Assembly: GCF_958979055.1 (NCBI RefSeq)
Contig: NC_084898.1
Coordinates: 19,797,124-19,861,123, forward strand
Source: Alnus glutinosa
Lineage: Eukaryota > Streptophyta > Magnoliopsida > Fagales > Betulaceae
DNA length: 64,000 bases
Direction of reading: 5' to 3'
Shown here: in pieces, positions 50,030-61,499 of the stretch
How the letters are laid out: each line of letters starts with the position of its first letter
Numbering within the stretch: the first letter of the stretch is position 1
The notes under the pieces: generated by a model
What the model was told of the DNA's origin: nothing
Databases searched by the model: none
What the model saw: only the letters and a program-made list of their open reading frames with translations
Program-made: the position numbers and the translations under genes

Positions 50030-50905
50030 TTTGATTAGATATTTGATCATTAAAATGCAAGCTAGTATATATTTTTGGGTGTACTAATAGTACTTATATA
50101 TGCATGAAAATTGGAATCATGTACCAGAGTTCTTAGACATAAAGTATCTAAATTAATATATATTATGTTGTCTACAAAAATATATACAAGGATGTATGGG
50201 CTTTGTTAAATGGAGAGGCGTCACTGGGGCGAGCCCCTCCACGTACGCGCTTCTAGAATCCTAAAGTGCTTAAAACCTTGTGTTATAAATGGTTTTTTTT
50301 TTTTTTTTTTGCAGCTGTATTTTGTATTCTGCCATGCCCAACTAATGGGCTGTATTTTGCAATATCAATGATAAATAAGCTACATAGTCTTTTGTTTTTG
50401 TTTTTATTTTTTTTTTAATCTTTCAATATTTGTTATAGAAGAATCATATTATAAGAACCATGTCTCAGACTAACTGGGAAGCTGATAAAATGCGAGTACT
50501 TTTTGCCTTTTCTTCTGCATATTGTTCTGTTTTCTCTCTTGTTGTTTCATTATATTTGGTTTTTGTATTTCGGTTTCTCTTTTCTTGTCAGTAAATGGTT
50601 TCTTGTGTTGTTTTCTGTTTGATTTGGGGTTCTGGGTTTCTGGGATTTTGTTTTTTCAGTGTTTTGATTCTAGGTTTGATCTTGGAGCTCCATCACATTA
50701 TAGTACTCAAATCACAAACAAAATCAATCTTGAAAATTTAAACTAAGATTAACAGAAACAAAAGAATCCATTAACAAATAAATGTCTTACGACATGGCCA
50801 GCAAAATCCATTGAACAAAATTACAAAAACATTCAAAGTTAAGACAATGCATTGTCACAAAATTACAAAAGCATTTTGTTTATACCCTCGAACTGAATTT
50901 CAAAT
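50030..50905. other. 3' flank of CYP82 and F-box C flank, no gene seen
   Basis: AT-rich. The T-rich stretch 50520-50680 gives a Phe/Leu frame without similarity. From about 50755 it matches the flank near 12750, so the duplicated F-box unit begins there. Confidence 0.45.
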
Positions 50906-52286
50906 TCAGCAGCTTTCCTCAGATGAAGTATAAAAATCTGACGCCAGATCGCTAATTTCTTCCACCAAAATGAGAGGTTTGACTTCTTCTCGCAGCTCGA
51001 ATTTTGCACGTTTGTAAGTTGTGCTAGAAGAACATGGAGGGCCTGAATGATCCTCTGTAAAATAAACTAAAACAAACAAATTATTCTTTAATAGATTAAT
51101 TAGCTTAAGCTTAAGAGCATGGAAGCAACACCAACTAGTCTCCACTCCAGAAACTAAAACATATCACATGCAACATTTACTAAAATTACAGATTGGATAT
51201 CTTTCCCATGTCTCCATAGCAAACTCCACCAAGGCAACAATGTTCCTAAACCCTCTCAGTCATTAATCAACAGAGAGTAAAGTTGGTTTTATTGCATACA
51301 AAATCAGAAAAAAAAATGCAGCTTAAAGTTTAATATATCATGTCATTATCGATCTTGATTAAAGCAATGCAAAACAGCAAAATTTTATCTTGATTTGACA
51401 TCCAGCACCTCTACATTGTCTCCCATCACAGCATCCTTGAGCAAACTGAAGCTTGGAATACAAACAACTGCCTCAAAGTGTGATTCACTTCCACGAATCT
51501 TAAAATACTTGTGTTCTTTTCTTGAAGGGTCATAATAAAGCAGGCGGTTGCGAGCATGGTACATCAGTATTGCTCCATTCTTAAACTTCTTCAATGGACG
51601 CCTTCGTGAAATCAGGACGAAACCAATGAACTGCCCCATTAAGGTAGCTGGGAAATTTTATTCCATATAGCATGAAGGGAGCACATGCCACACTTCTCCA
51701 CGATCTAGTCCCAAGTGTATGTATCCCAGCCACCTTATCTTCGTACTCTCTCCTCCCACTAATGGGATCACAAATCTGTTGAGTGAATGAAACACTTATT
51801 TTTGCTTACTCCACCTTTAGGATTAAGTTTCACACTGGCAGTGGCATCATCTCTGCTGTTGAGTACCATCTTGGTATCACGTAATGGAAGCTTAAATTTG
51901 GCGTCAAGTTCCATGTTTACATGAAGGTCACACTGAGGGCAACCGGCATCACAAAATAAACACCCCAGATCGAAATTTTCATGTTCAAGCTCAACAAGGT
52001 GGATGGTTCTTGAAACACGTGTAGGATCATTGGTCCGAATCAGGAGACAAGAACGTGCTTTTCTAGAGTACAACTTAGCAAATTCGGAACTGGATATACG
52101 ATTGCGCCAAGGTTTGCATACGCACCTGCAAATGAGAATTGTCTTCATGGGAAGTTGAAGCAGAATTGTGAGAAAGATGGGTTCTGGGAGATCTGTTATG
52201 CTTCGAATTCCTTCATTGGCAACATCCTCTGCTTCCTTGTCGCCATTTTGGGCATCAGAGGCTGTTGAACTTCTTTTTCTTTTCAT
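50906..52286 (-). pseudogene. F-box pseudogene C
   Basis: Same ATG and N-terminus as copies A and B, but exon 1 (52286-51389) is 898 bases instead of 1391. It has lost two internal segments, one near 51788 between the KCFI motif and the QQICDPI motif, the other near 51598 inside the FBA domain. Both splice sites are also mutated: the donor reads AAG|AT at 51389/51388 and the acceptor reads CAA where CAG is expected at 51012. Exon 2 (51011-50906) is still open. The F-box and Cys cluster remain in a 172-codon frame that ends at 51768. A short F-box-only peptide is possible but a working adaptor is not. Confidence 0.92.
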
Positions 52287-53180
52287 GACTATTACATACG
52301 AACATAGGTTGGAGGGTTAGTAGATAACCAATGACAATAAAAGAGTTTTTAATATTGACAACTTTAATCGATTATCAACCCAAATATAGACTTATGCATT
52401 AATCAACGACTTTAACTGAGAAACTAAATTTCCTCAACCTGCTTGTTTCAGCGTAAAATGTTTTCTGTCTACGAGACAGAGTGAGATGACGATCGAACAT
52501 GAGCTGTAGAGGAAGAGAGGAGGCGAGAATAAAATTCAATGTAATTGTCTGCTCATATTGCATACAATTTGGAGAGGGAATTGAGAAAGGGCCCTTGTGG
52601 GATCCACCTGTTTAGAGAGTTTTTTCCCATAAGTGGCACTCTGACACTAGCCCGCTTAAAGGTGTGAGAAAGCGACAGAAAATGATTTACTTAAAAGTGT
52701 AAACATTTGACGCATAATGAAGGTTATTTTTCTTAATCAACTAAAAACATATTTAGGTTGACTAATATTTTACGGTAGGCAGACACTCAAAATTAGAGAA
52801 AACAGTTTTTATAAAATATTTTACTTAAAAAAAAAAAAAAAAAACTAAAATTAACCCTGAGATCAACTCGACAAAAATTCAGCTCAAACTCATTTACATT
52901 GAAATAACTTAACTAGGAAATTAATTTCAAGCGCATTTAGAAAACAATAACGTTAAGACATTTTCATTGCATTCTCATTCAACCATGCATGATTGAAAAA
53001 AAGAACAAAATCTACTTGAGGTTTGAAATTGTGAATACCTGTCTCAGAAATCTGTCACCATGAATTAAAGAGAGAGATGGAAAACGATGGGGTTACTTTT
53101 GGGGTTCCGATGGCAAGAGATAAGCACCAAAGTTGGGCGCGGGAAACTAAGGGCCAACACAAAAAAACGCGCCAACCCTT
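52287..53180 (-). promoter_or_regulatory. Upstream block of F-box pseudogene C
   Basis: Shortened version of the F-box upstream block, missing the middle part present in A and B (the deletion lies near 52915). The leader-exon-like sequence near 53070 and the E2F-type motif at 53139-53146 are kept. Confidence 0.45.
53139..53146 (-). promoter_or_regulatory. E2F-type site TTTCCCGC
   Basis: The third conserved occurrence upstream of an F-box copy. Confidence 0.3.
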
Positions 53181-53254
53181 CTATATATATTTTGAAGTAC
53201 ATTGAAATAAGGAAACAAACTGAGTAATCTGCATATGTGTACATTAAGAGTCTA

Positions 53255-53390
53255 TCAAGTGTTCATAAAAAATAAGATAGTTTTTAAAATCATCATTTGA
53301 TTAATTACACGTTTAATGGTGATTTTAAAAGTTACCTTATTTTTTTTTTATGGACACCTAATATACATATAAAAACAGTAAAATTATTCA
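53255..53390. repeat. AT-rich foldback repeat (copy 3)
   Basis: A shorter relative of 17388-17545, beginning TATCAAGTGTTCAT. Confidence 0.45.
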
Positions 53391-53582
53391 AACAAACTAC
53401 AAAGCACGAAGGGACACAACCCTTTTTAGCAAGAAAATGGGGTTGGATCTTTACCACAACATAGGAGAAAATAGGGAGATGAGATAAATAAGTGGAAAGG
53501 CATCCCGAATAATATCACATTATCTTCGTCATTTTATCTTCTATTTTAATTACATATTAGACCTTACTTATTAACGGATGAG

Positions 53583-53800
53583 TGTTAAAATATTACTTAA
53601 ATGATTGAATCCACTCATTTTTATTAGTTTAAGCTTTTATAATAAATGATGATTTAACATGGTATCAGAGTAAAAGTTCTAAATTTAAACATTGTCTCTA
53701 TCATTTTACTTCTCATATTAATTAAATATTTCACATGTTAACACTTACTTATTGAAAATAATGTTAAAATATCAATTAAATAAGTAAAATAATCATTTCA
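53583..53800 (+). mobile_element. TRIM-like element (copy 2)
   Basis: The 77-bp LTR-like unit 53583-53659 (TGTTAAAATATTAC..TTTAACA) is followed directly by TGGTATCAGAG, a good iMet-type primer site. A second TGTTAAAATATCA at 53762 marks a partial 3' repeat. It is better preserved than the copy at 17738 and has no coding capacity. Confidence 0.55.
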
Positions 53801-54753
53801 TATAAGGCTATCAGACACATCACCTATCTTAAAGCCATCTTAACTAAATTGAGTACAAACGACTAAGAGCACTAGCAGCAGCTTCCATTAGATTTTACTT
53901 AAATGTAGGGAACCAAATTACTTTTTACTTCTCTATTCAAATAAACTCTACAATAATTTCTCTTATCTTTTTCCTATACTATTTAAAATTTTTTAAAGTT
54001 AAATGTTAGGGGAAAGAGAGATGAAGATAAATCATTTAAATACTATTTAAAATAAATGCTAGAAGAAATAGAAAGCTTTTTTTATATTAAAATAATGTTA
54101 TGAGAACTACTTTTACTTCTCAAGATTTAGGGTATAACTTTTAGTTCCCTTCGTGTTCCCTTAATTTAGGGAATAACAAAAGAATCTATTTCAAAAGTTA
54201 TTTTTAGGATTTTTCTATACATTTAAGGAATGAGATGAGTTTTAGGGAAATTACTGTTATTGCTTAAAAAAGAAAGAAAGAGGAAAGTACACGCATATCA
54301 ACACACATCACACATTCTCTCTCTTCGAGGGGAGCTGGATATAACACACTGTCAGAGGATTACCCTCCATTGCCAGATCATATGATAATTTAATTTGTAC
54401 TGTTTTTTACCAGTCGCCTTATGATAAATGAATCTACAAGTAGTGCACTTGCGTTTAGAGTTGTAATCCAATGTTTAAGCTTAGTTTGTTTAATTTTTTT
54501 TCGAACACGAATCAAATTTTAACTTATCATCCATTTAAATAGTTTTAAAAAAACTTATTCTTTCCATGCATATTGGGGCAAAACCAATATTTTTTGCTAG
54601 GGAGGTCGAAATTATGCAAATAAATAAATACATAGATATAGTCCTTAAATGTGCGTGCGGGCGTGCGTGTTTATGTAAAATAAAGAACAGACAAAGAAAT
54701 TAAAAGTGGTCGGGTTGTTGAAGGGAGAAACGTGGAATCCGGGGCTTGACTAA
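53801..54753. other. Duplicated flank, no gene seen
   Basis: Contains the empty MULE site near 53906 and matches 19199-19800. From about 54480 it matches 22070-22350, the start of the kinase-associated tandem unit. Confidence 0.5.
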
Positions 54754-55067
54754 GGGTGCGTTTGGGATTGTGATTTCGTAGACAATAAATGTGATTTAAA
54801 ACCAAATCACAGAACATAAATCGTTTTGAAACTGCATTTTTAAAAATTGTGATTTGAAAACGTAGAAAATTTACCTTTTCAAATCGAAGGTAAGAGGGTA
54901 TTTTTTTGAAACCGTATAATTTTAAAGGCTAATTTGTGATTTTAAAGGTAAAACTGCAATTTTGCCAAATGCTTAACTGCGTTTTTAAAAATCATTTTTT
55001 CAAATTGTACATTTTAAAATCGTTATTTTAAATCACACTTTTTGAAATCGTAAATTCAAACGGACCC
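54754..55067. mobile_element. PIF/Harbinger-type MITE, copy 2
   Basis: 314 bp from GGGTGCGTTTGGGATTGTGA to TTCAAACGGACCC, flanked by TAA on both sides. The sister sequence near 22355 reads GACTAAGTTGTGC with a single TAA and no insertion. This is the target preference of PIF/Harbinger (Tourist-type) elements. Confidence 0.88.
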
Positions 55068-55189
55068 TAAGTTGTGCTTGTAGTGCACGCTCATTTCAAT
55101 TGCTTCTTAAGAGTTTCATTATCAACCCTTTTTGAAGTTTTATAATTTTCCTACAATTCATTTCATATTTAAAGAAAAAAGAAAAGAAA

Positions 55190-57053
55190 AGAAATAACCT
55201 TCCTAATACTTTAGCATTCTGTCATGAGTTTAGTACTCATGCTTATTTGTGCTTGTAGAACTTTATATTCCAAGAGTCACTTTTCATAATAAGATAGCCA
55301 TTAACTATACACACAATAAATAAATACTAGAGCAATTCTAAGACATTATAACATAACTTAAACATAATCATCAAGTGTGTTGGTCTAAGACCAATCATCA
55401 TCAATAATAGGAAAATATTACAAACCAAGTCTAAGATCATCGTCTCAAGTCATAAAAACAAGTACGAGATAACTAAATCCATAATAAGCCTCATAGCCAA
55501 CACAATAGAAGGTACAATACCACACGTACACAAACTTGATGAAAGTGAACAGTTCCTCTAGCTCGTGAGTTCGCATGTACACCACAATCTCAGGGCTGTC
55601 CACGAAGAAGATTCTAGCTAAGTCATCAATAGAAAGTCTCTTGTGTCGGTCCCCATACCGAAGCATCCTCAAACTCGCCACTAAATATAAAACAACCCAT
55701 GTTTATAGGTGGAAATATAAAATGTAAGTCCACAACTTAGTGAATAATAATACACGAAGTAACATTTTATCATATGGTGAACTCAATTGTTTTAACAAAA
55801 GGTTTATAAATCACAACCAATGGCATAATGTAAAGTTCTCTGTTAAATGACAGTTATATCACCACAATGCATTATATATATATATATATATAGTATATGA
55901 TATTTAAAGTAGACCTGCCATAGTTCAATTTCATATAGTCTATCCAAGCCCTTAGCCCATTCTTAGTAGGTTTAGCGTTGTCCTGAGAGACCTATAGTAC
56001 AATAATGGTGCCCCTGTGAAGCACACATACCATCATTGCTAGCAGCCCAATCGGATTTAAACCTCGAGTGATTCACATTACTAAAAATATCGTCATTGTG
56101 ACCCTATCTATATATGGTGAGCTAGTCACTTATAAAACTATTGGATCTAAGGACAAATATAAACATAAATCTCTGGACCATAGGATTAACTTGTATAATA
56201 GTAGCCCATGGTCATCATCCGTGCATGAAGCACTATGTCATACGATACAATTAATCATTGTTTTTTACATGCATGCATTTACAAAACTCATATATTTCAT
56301 CATTCCATCATTCATCACTCATGTTCACAAAAGTAGAGTTCATATTATTCAAAAGGTATTTCATGTGAGTTGTAAGCATATATGCAAGTTTGATATATAA
56401 AATAATCATGTTATGAAAAAACTGTAATAACAAGTATTTGTGTGAGTTTCACTCATTTGGCTCATAATCTTGCTCTGGGTATCTTCCTTAAAAGTCTCAA
56501 ACCTCCAAATCTGTGAAAGGATCCACAATCAGTCTTTGGTCTTAAGCCAAATAGATTCTAAGCCCTAAACTATTTCAAAATAGACTTACTGCTTGGCCTC
56601 GATCGTTCGGTAGGAAGTATCAAACGTTCAGTCCTCAGAATAAACCTTGATTTTAAAACCTAAGGTCCTAATTAATCCTCAAACCGATACATCTATGGTC
56701 CTATTAACATTCTAGACAATGTTCTACACACGAGTGTTGTCTTCAAGCATATCATAGCTCACTATTGACTTTAAACAACCAACGCATAACTAGATCTAGC
56801 ATCAATCCTTATCATAACTCATGGGTTTACTTTAAAGCTCTTAAACAGAGAGTTGCCCATGCAAAATCAACTAGATATCATGATCTAAATCATAAAATCA
56901 ACCATTCAATATCCTTCACCTAAACTAGCACATTAATCCTAGATACTCAAACCTACAACTAAGAGGCTAAGCCTACCAAAATAAAGCTAAAGAGTAGCTA
57001 AAAAATGATATACCAAGCTAACAATAGTAATAGAATCGAGGTTAGGCCAATAG
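55190..57053 (-). repeat. Gypsy-like solo LTR block, copy 3 (interrupted)
   Basis: Collinear with 22480-24317 and then cut by the LTR element at 57054. A 78-codon minus-strand frame (55681-55445, with KRLSIDDLARIFF) is open here but disrupted in the other two copies. Confidence 0.4.
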
Positions 57054-58377
57054 TGATGAGTTCCAAATATTGCATGTGTGGACCCCTTAATTTGCATTTA
57101 CTAAACCTTTATTTTTGTTATTTTCTAACGTTTTTGGTTAGTTTTGTTATTTTAGTATTTTGCAGGTCATTGAGAGAAAACAATAGCTTTATGGTGAAAG
57201 AAAGCACACTTTAAGAAGACTTAGATAATGTGGTTATGTTCAACCAAATCAAGGAGAGGACTAAATCGGAATTTCTCTAATTGGAGTCAAAATTGGATTA
57301 GAATTCAGATTCTGCACAAGTTATAGTATTTTGATCATAAATTTTAGCTCAAGTATCCGATTAAGGTGAATCAAGTGGCGTTGGAAAGCTAACTCAATTT
57401 TATACAAATCCTTACGAAATAGGATTTTCCTAATTCGGACGTTTTCTATGCCAAAAGTTCCTCGCAATAAAATACCGCAAATTTGGACGGATTTGGAGTC
57501 CTTTTTCTTCTTGGATTGTGTTTTGAGTCTCCTACTCAAACTAGGAGATTAACCTCCGATTTTTCTAGGAATTCTAGGGCTTCTAGGATTTGTATTCTCC
57601 CTATAAATAGACCTTTAAGGCTCAAGAAAAATGGGACAGAAGCTAGAGACCAAAATATTCTTTTCTTTTTAGTTTAGCTTTTCTTTAGTTTAGGATTTAT
57701 TTTTCATAGCCATGTGTAGCTAATTTTTCAACTAAGGTTGATGATAAAGCCTCACCATTGAAGAGCAACAATATTTTCATGTAAGTTTATACTATCCGAT
57801 TTTATTTGGTTTAATTTTTCCTATGTTTTACTTCTTTTCAATGTGTGGAATGATTCTTCGATATCTTTTATGATTCAAAGATACATTTGATGATTTGAGA
57901 TAATTTCACATAATTGATTGCTTGGGTTTTTATTTATCAAAACGTTGGATATTCATTGTGTTTTGTTCTACGGATACATTTGATGATTTGGTTAAAACCA
58001 GATATCTTTTGTGATTTGTGCAAAGAACGGATTCATTGAATGATTTAATAATTTTTTGAAGCATAGTAGAACATACATAAGATTTGTATGGTGAGAACTT
58101 CGGATGTGTATTGATAAAGATGAGAATATGTTGCTATGATTTTGTGGGTGTGGATTCCAAAACCTTAGTATCTTTTGTTTTGTTTTATTTTATTTATGTT
58201 TTTTTTCTTTTATTTATTAAAATCAAACATTGTTTTGGAACTAGGTTAAGATTTAATTAGTTTAGAAACTAAATTGTTTTTCAATAACACAATTCCCTGT
58301 GGGATCGACCTCGCACTTGCAAAACCCTTTATTGCAAACGATTCGTGCACTTGCGAGTACAATTAAAATTCACATCA
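57054..58377 (+). repeat. LARD-like 5' LTR
   Basis: 1324 bp, TGATGAGTTCC to CACATCA, with a TATAAATAG box near 57602. Highly similar to 62909-64000, including the frame-like segment after TTGGACGG. Confidence 0.88.
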
Positions 58378-58383
58378 AGTTTT

Positions 58384-58401
58384 TGGCGCCGTTGCCAGGG
58401 A
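58384..58401 (+). other. Primer binding site (tRNA-Asp type)
   Basis: TGGCGCCGTTGCCAGGGA is complementary to the 3' end of plant tRNA-Asp with one mismatch, six bases after the LTR. Confidence 0.85.
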
Positions 58402-58625
58402 ATTGTTTGAATTTTTGAAAACTGTTTATTTCTAAATTGATTTTATCTTTCTACTAGTTATAATTAGGATTTTTTTTTCTTTGCAATTTGTTTTTGTTAT
58501 TCCTATTTCTTTTCATTGTTTTGTTTGTTTTTATTTTATTTTATTGTTAATTTTTAAAAAAAAAAAAAAAAAATTGGTTGATGTTTTATGTAGGATATTT
58601 GCATGTTAAAAAGTGAGAGTGAAGC

Positions 58626-58991
58626 ATGGATTTTTCTTATGATAATTATAACAATTTTTCTGCACAATATGCTTCACCTAGTGGTAGGACACCTGTTCCT
58701 ATCAACTACACTCACAATTTTTACCCATATAAACCATGTTCATATTGCTCCAATCCTTATCATAGTTCTAGTAATTGTCCATCCTGGGGACAATTCTGCA
58801 ATCCTTCTTATGAGCAGTTGAACACAAATTTCTCCAGTCCGGATTTCGATTCAAATTCCAATGTTTACAATTTGGACTGGAGCAATCATTCTAATTTCTC
58901 GTGGCAAGCTCAAGCCATGAGAAATTGTGCTCCCCAACCTCAAGAACTGCACCATCCTGAATATTCACAGTTCAATCACCAATCTTCCTAG
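58626..58991 (+). CDS. Gag-like frame 1 of the LARD-like element
   Basis: ATG 58626, 121 codons, rich in Asn, Ser, Tyr and Gln. It contains CSYCSNPYHSSSNCPSWGQF, a Cys/His arrangement resembling a zinc knuckle (C-x2-C-x4-H-x4-C). Its end (SNHSNFSWQ, LHHPEYSQF) is repeated in the second frame (SNHSDFSWQ, LHHLEYSQF), so the two are parts of one duplicated coding region. No function beyond a gag-derived role is inferred. Confidence 0.5.
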   Translation: MDFSYDNYNNFSAQYASPSGRTPVPINYTHNFYPYKPCSYCSNPYHSSSNCPSWGQFCNPSYEQLNTNFSSPDFDSNSNVYNLDWSNHSNFSWQAQAMRNCAPQPQELHHPEYSQFNHQSS

Positions 58992-59204
58992 GGCATAACT
59001 TCAATCAGGTCATGGCAAAAAGGTAGCCTTTTTTGCCTTCTAATGAAAAGTTGACACGTAAGCTTGAGCAAGAACACGTGAGCCAAGAGCAAGAAACTAA
59101 AATAGAATCAAAACACCCGGATCTGATTTCTGATTTATTTATTTATTTTTGGTAAGCACGTTTTGGCCGGAAAAGAAAGAAAAAAGCAACCCCAATTGCC
59201 TCAT

Positions 59205-59610
59205 CCGGTGGAGATCCTGGACAGCGAAGGGGGGCCTCAAGGCCGGCCTGGGCCTCCACTTCCTCCTCCCACGACGACTCTTTCAACTTCACCGCCGCTG
59301 CCGTCCGCCGCTCCCTCGACCGTGGGCCCGCCACTATCTTAACAACCCCAACCTTCGACGAGACATCTGGGCTCACCTTTTCTCCTCCCTCCACATCAGC
59401 CCCTCCCAGTTCTCCCTATTACTGGCCGAGCCCCTCTTCGCCCTCCCCTCTGTCCAATGCGCCACTGACGAGTTCGTCTTCGAGGACTTCAACTTCAAAG
59501 CCCTCTACGTCGCCGACTCTCCTTCCCTTGCCCATCTCTACGAGGCGAGTCGTCCCCCCATGTCGAATCGCGGGTTCTCCTTCACCCCCGCCGCCTCTGT
59601 TCGTGATTTG
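59205..59610 (+). pseudogene. Captured ARP6-like (actin-related protein) fragment
   Basis: A GC-rich island in an AT-rich element. Pieces in shifted frames match the N-terminal part of plant ARP6, an actin-related subunit of the SWR1 chromatin-remodelling complex that deposits histone H2A.Z. They are an ILDSEGG-LKAGLG nucleotide-loop segment, FNFTAAAVRRSLDRG, NNPNLRRDIWAHLFSSL, DEFVFEDFNF, LAHLYEASR and GFSFTPAA. At least two frameshifts and a small deletion after YEASR are present. At 59610 the match ends at TTG|GTAAAAAGG, a donor-like site, suggesting that intron DNA was captured as well. The longest frame, 59149-59646, joins parts of it. It cannot work as an ARP but may be transcribed with the element. 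Confidence 0.8.
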
Positions 59611-60321
59611 GTAAAAAGGGAAGTTTTTCTTTGTTTTAAAGGTTAAAATGAGGATTTTTTGGGACCCCCAGAAGTGAGGATCGGGATATTGCTATGCGTC
59701 CTAGTCTAGCTTTTAGGATTTGTTTTTCTTCATTTTCCCGTGTCTTCTTGGTAGACAAACAGAGAACTATGCTCCTTTTAGTGGCTAAGGTACGGTAGAT
59801 GTAGAAAACACTCACATAGAGGAAAATAAAAGCATTAACATTCTGAAACCATAAAAGAGACCCACGTCATGAGTCTCTTCTTTTTCCATTTTTTTTCTTT
59901 TCAATTAATTCCGGTAAAGTCCAATCCCTGGAAACAATATGCAGGCCATTTCTCCATCGGCGCCTAATAGCCTCAAGTCTTTAACGGGGACGAATCGTCC
60001 CTCTCGATCCCGACTTGGTCCCAGCCGACTTGTCTGGTCTGGCTTTTAGGATTGAGCCGATCTGACTGGCAGAGCTCTTGCGCCATACTCTCCAACAAGG
60101 TCGTATCTCAAGAGCAACCTGCAACCAACCGAGAAGGCCGAAGTCGCCGTAGGAGTTTTTCTTTAGGTCTGATCGTGATTTGAGCGGTGGGGAGGAATTT
60201 TTTTTAGAAGGAAAAAAATGAGAATTGTGAAAGGATCGAGTACATCAACATCATTTTATTTTTTGTATTTAGCTGATGTGTCAAATGCTTATTGGTGGGC
60301 AAAAAACACTTGTATTCTGCC
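59611..60321 (+). other. Non-coding part of the captured segment
   Basis: No gene is seen. The base composition is intermediate, with C/G-rich patches near 59990-60150. It may be intron or flank taken along with the ARP6-like exon. Element-like sequence resumes by about 60320. Confidence 0.4.
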
Positions 60322-61239
60322 ATGACCGGACAGAAGTTGCACTCATCTTCCTATCCTTCATCCTACAATTATCTGGCACAAAAATTATCATTGGAAGACA
60401 CTCTCAAAGCATTCATACAGGAAAGCAAACAGAATATACAAGAGCTCAGAAGTGTTCAAGCTAATTTCTCCAACACAGAGTTTGATTCAAATTCTAGTTT
60501 TTACAACCCGGACTGTAGCAACCATTCTGATTTCTCATGGCAAGATCAAGCCACAGGAAGTTATGCTCCCCTACACAATGAACTGCATCATCTTGAATAT
60601 TCGCAGTTCAAAAACCAAGTCCTCCATCCTTCATCATATGATCCCCTTCCTAAAAAATTATCATTGGAAGAAACACTCCAAGCATTCATACAGACAAGCA
60701 ACCGAAGTATACAAGAGCTTAAGAAGGTCACCATGAGCAACGACCAGATTATGCAAGAGCTTAAACAGAGTAGACAAGAGCTGAAGAATGCCACTATGAG
60801 CAATAGCCAGGCTATAAAAGAGCTTACACATGAGATCAGGGATTCAACTCAGTTCACACATCAAGCTTTTGCCAAGAAAGAAGAACAAATTGATTATCTG
60901 GTTGTTGAATTCAACAGAATGGAGGAAGAAGAGCTTCAAAGTCAGCTGATGGCTGAAGGGCATTACAAGATTGATGAGGATGATGCTAGCCATTCTTGTC
61001 ATGAGAATATTCCTGACACCATCATACTCGAGAGTAATGAAATTGATAACAATGAGGAGGAAGGAAAAGAGGAGCAAATTGAGCACAATGAGGAAGAAGG
61101 AAAAGATGAGCAAATTGGGCACAAAAAGGAGCAAATTGAGCAGATAGACCAAATTGAGCATATAGAGGAACAAGAAGAGAAAGATGAGAGAAAATTGAGC
61201 CCCCAGCAGATACAAGTCTGTCGAATGACAAGGAAGTGA
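60322..61239 (+). CDS. Gag-like frame 2 of the LARD-like element (coiled coil)
   Basis: From ATG 60322, about 305 codons. It holds two copies of a helical motif (LSLEDTLKAFIQ and LSLEETLQAFIQ), then heptad-like repeats (IMQELKQSRQELKNATMSN) predicted to form a coiled coil, then a very acidic Glu/Gln tail (EEEGKEEQIEH repeats). The pattern resembles uncharacterised gag-derived proteins of plant gypsy elements. Sequence after 61239 continues in another frame (VSTEAHSFIIVPLETHHESK), so a frameshift probably truncates it. Confidence 0.5.
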   Translation: MTGQKLHSSSYPSSYNYLAQKLSLEDTLKAFIQESKQNIQELRSVQANFSNTEFDSNSSFYNPDCSNHSDFSWQDQATGSYAPLHNELHHLEYSQFKNQVLHPSSYDPLPKKLSLEETLQAFIQTSNRSIQELKKVTMSNDQIMQELKQSRQELKNATMSNSQAIKELTHEIRDSTQFTHQAFAKKEEQIDYLVVEFNRMEEEELQSQLMAEGHYKIDEDDASHSCHENIPDTIILESNEIDNNEEEGKEEQIEHNEEEGKDEQIGHKKEQIEQIDQIEHIEEQEEKDERKLSPQQIQVCRMTRK

Positions 61240-61499
61240 GTACTGAAGCTCATTCCTTTATCATTGTCCCTCTTGAGACACATCATGAATCCAAAGTTTT
61301 AATTCTTCAATGTCTCAAAGAGCCATAATATGCCAAGATTCTCAAGGATTTATGCAGACAAGCACACAAATCTAGGAATCATCGGCCAAAGAAAATATTT
61401 CTAAGCAAGCAAGTTGGCTACCTACGATGGCGAAATATCCTCCCAGAGTGCTATCAAATTTTAAAGAAGAATGGGTGGAAGGGATTGGTTGGACACCCA

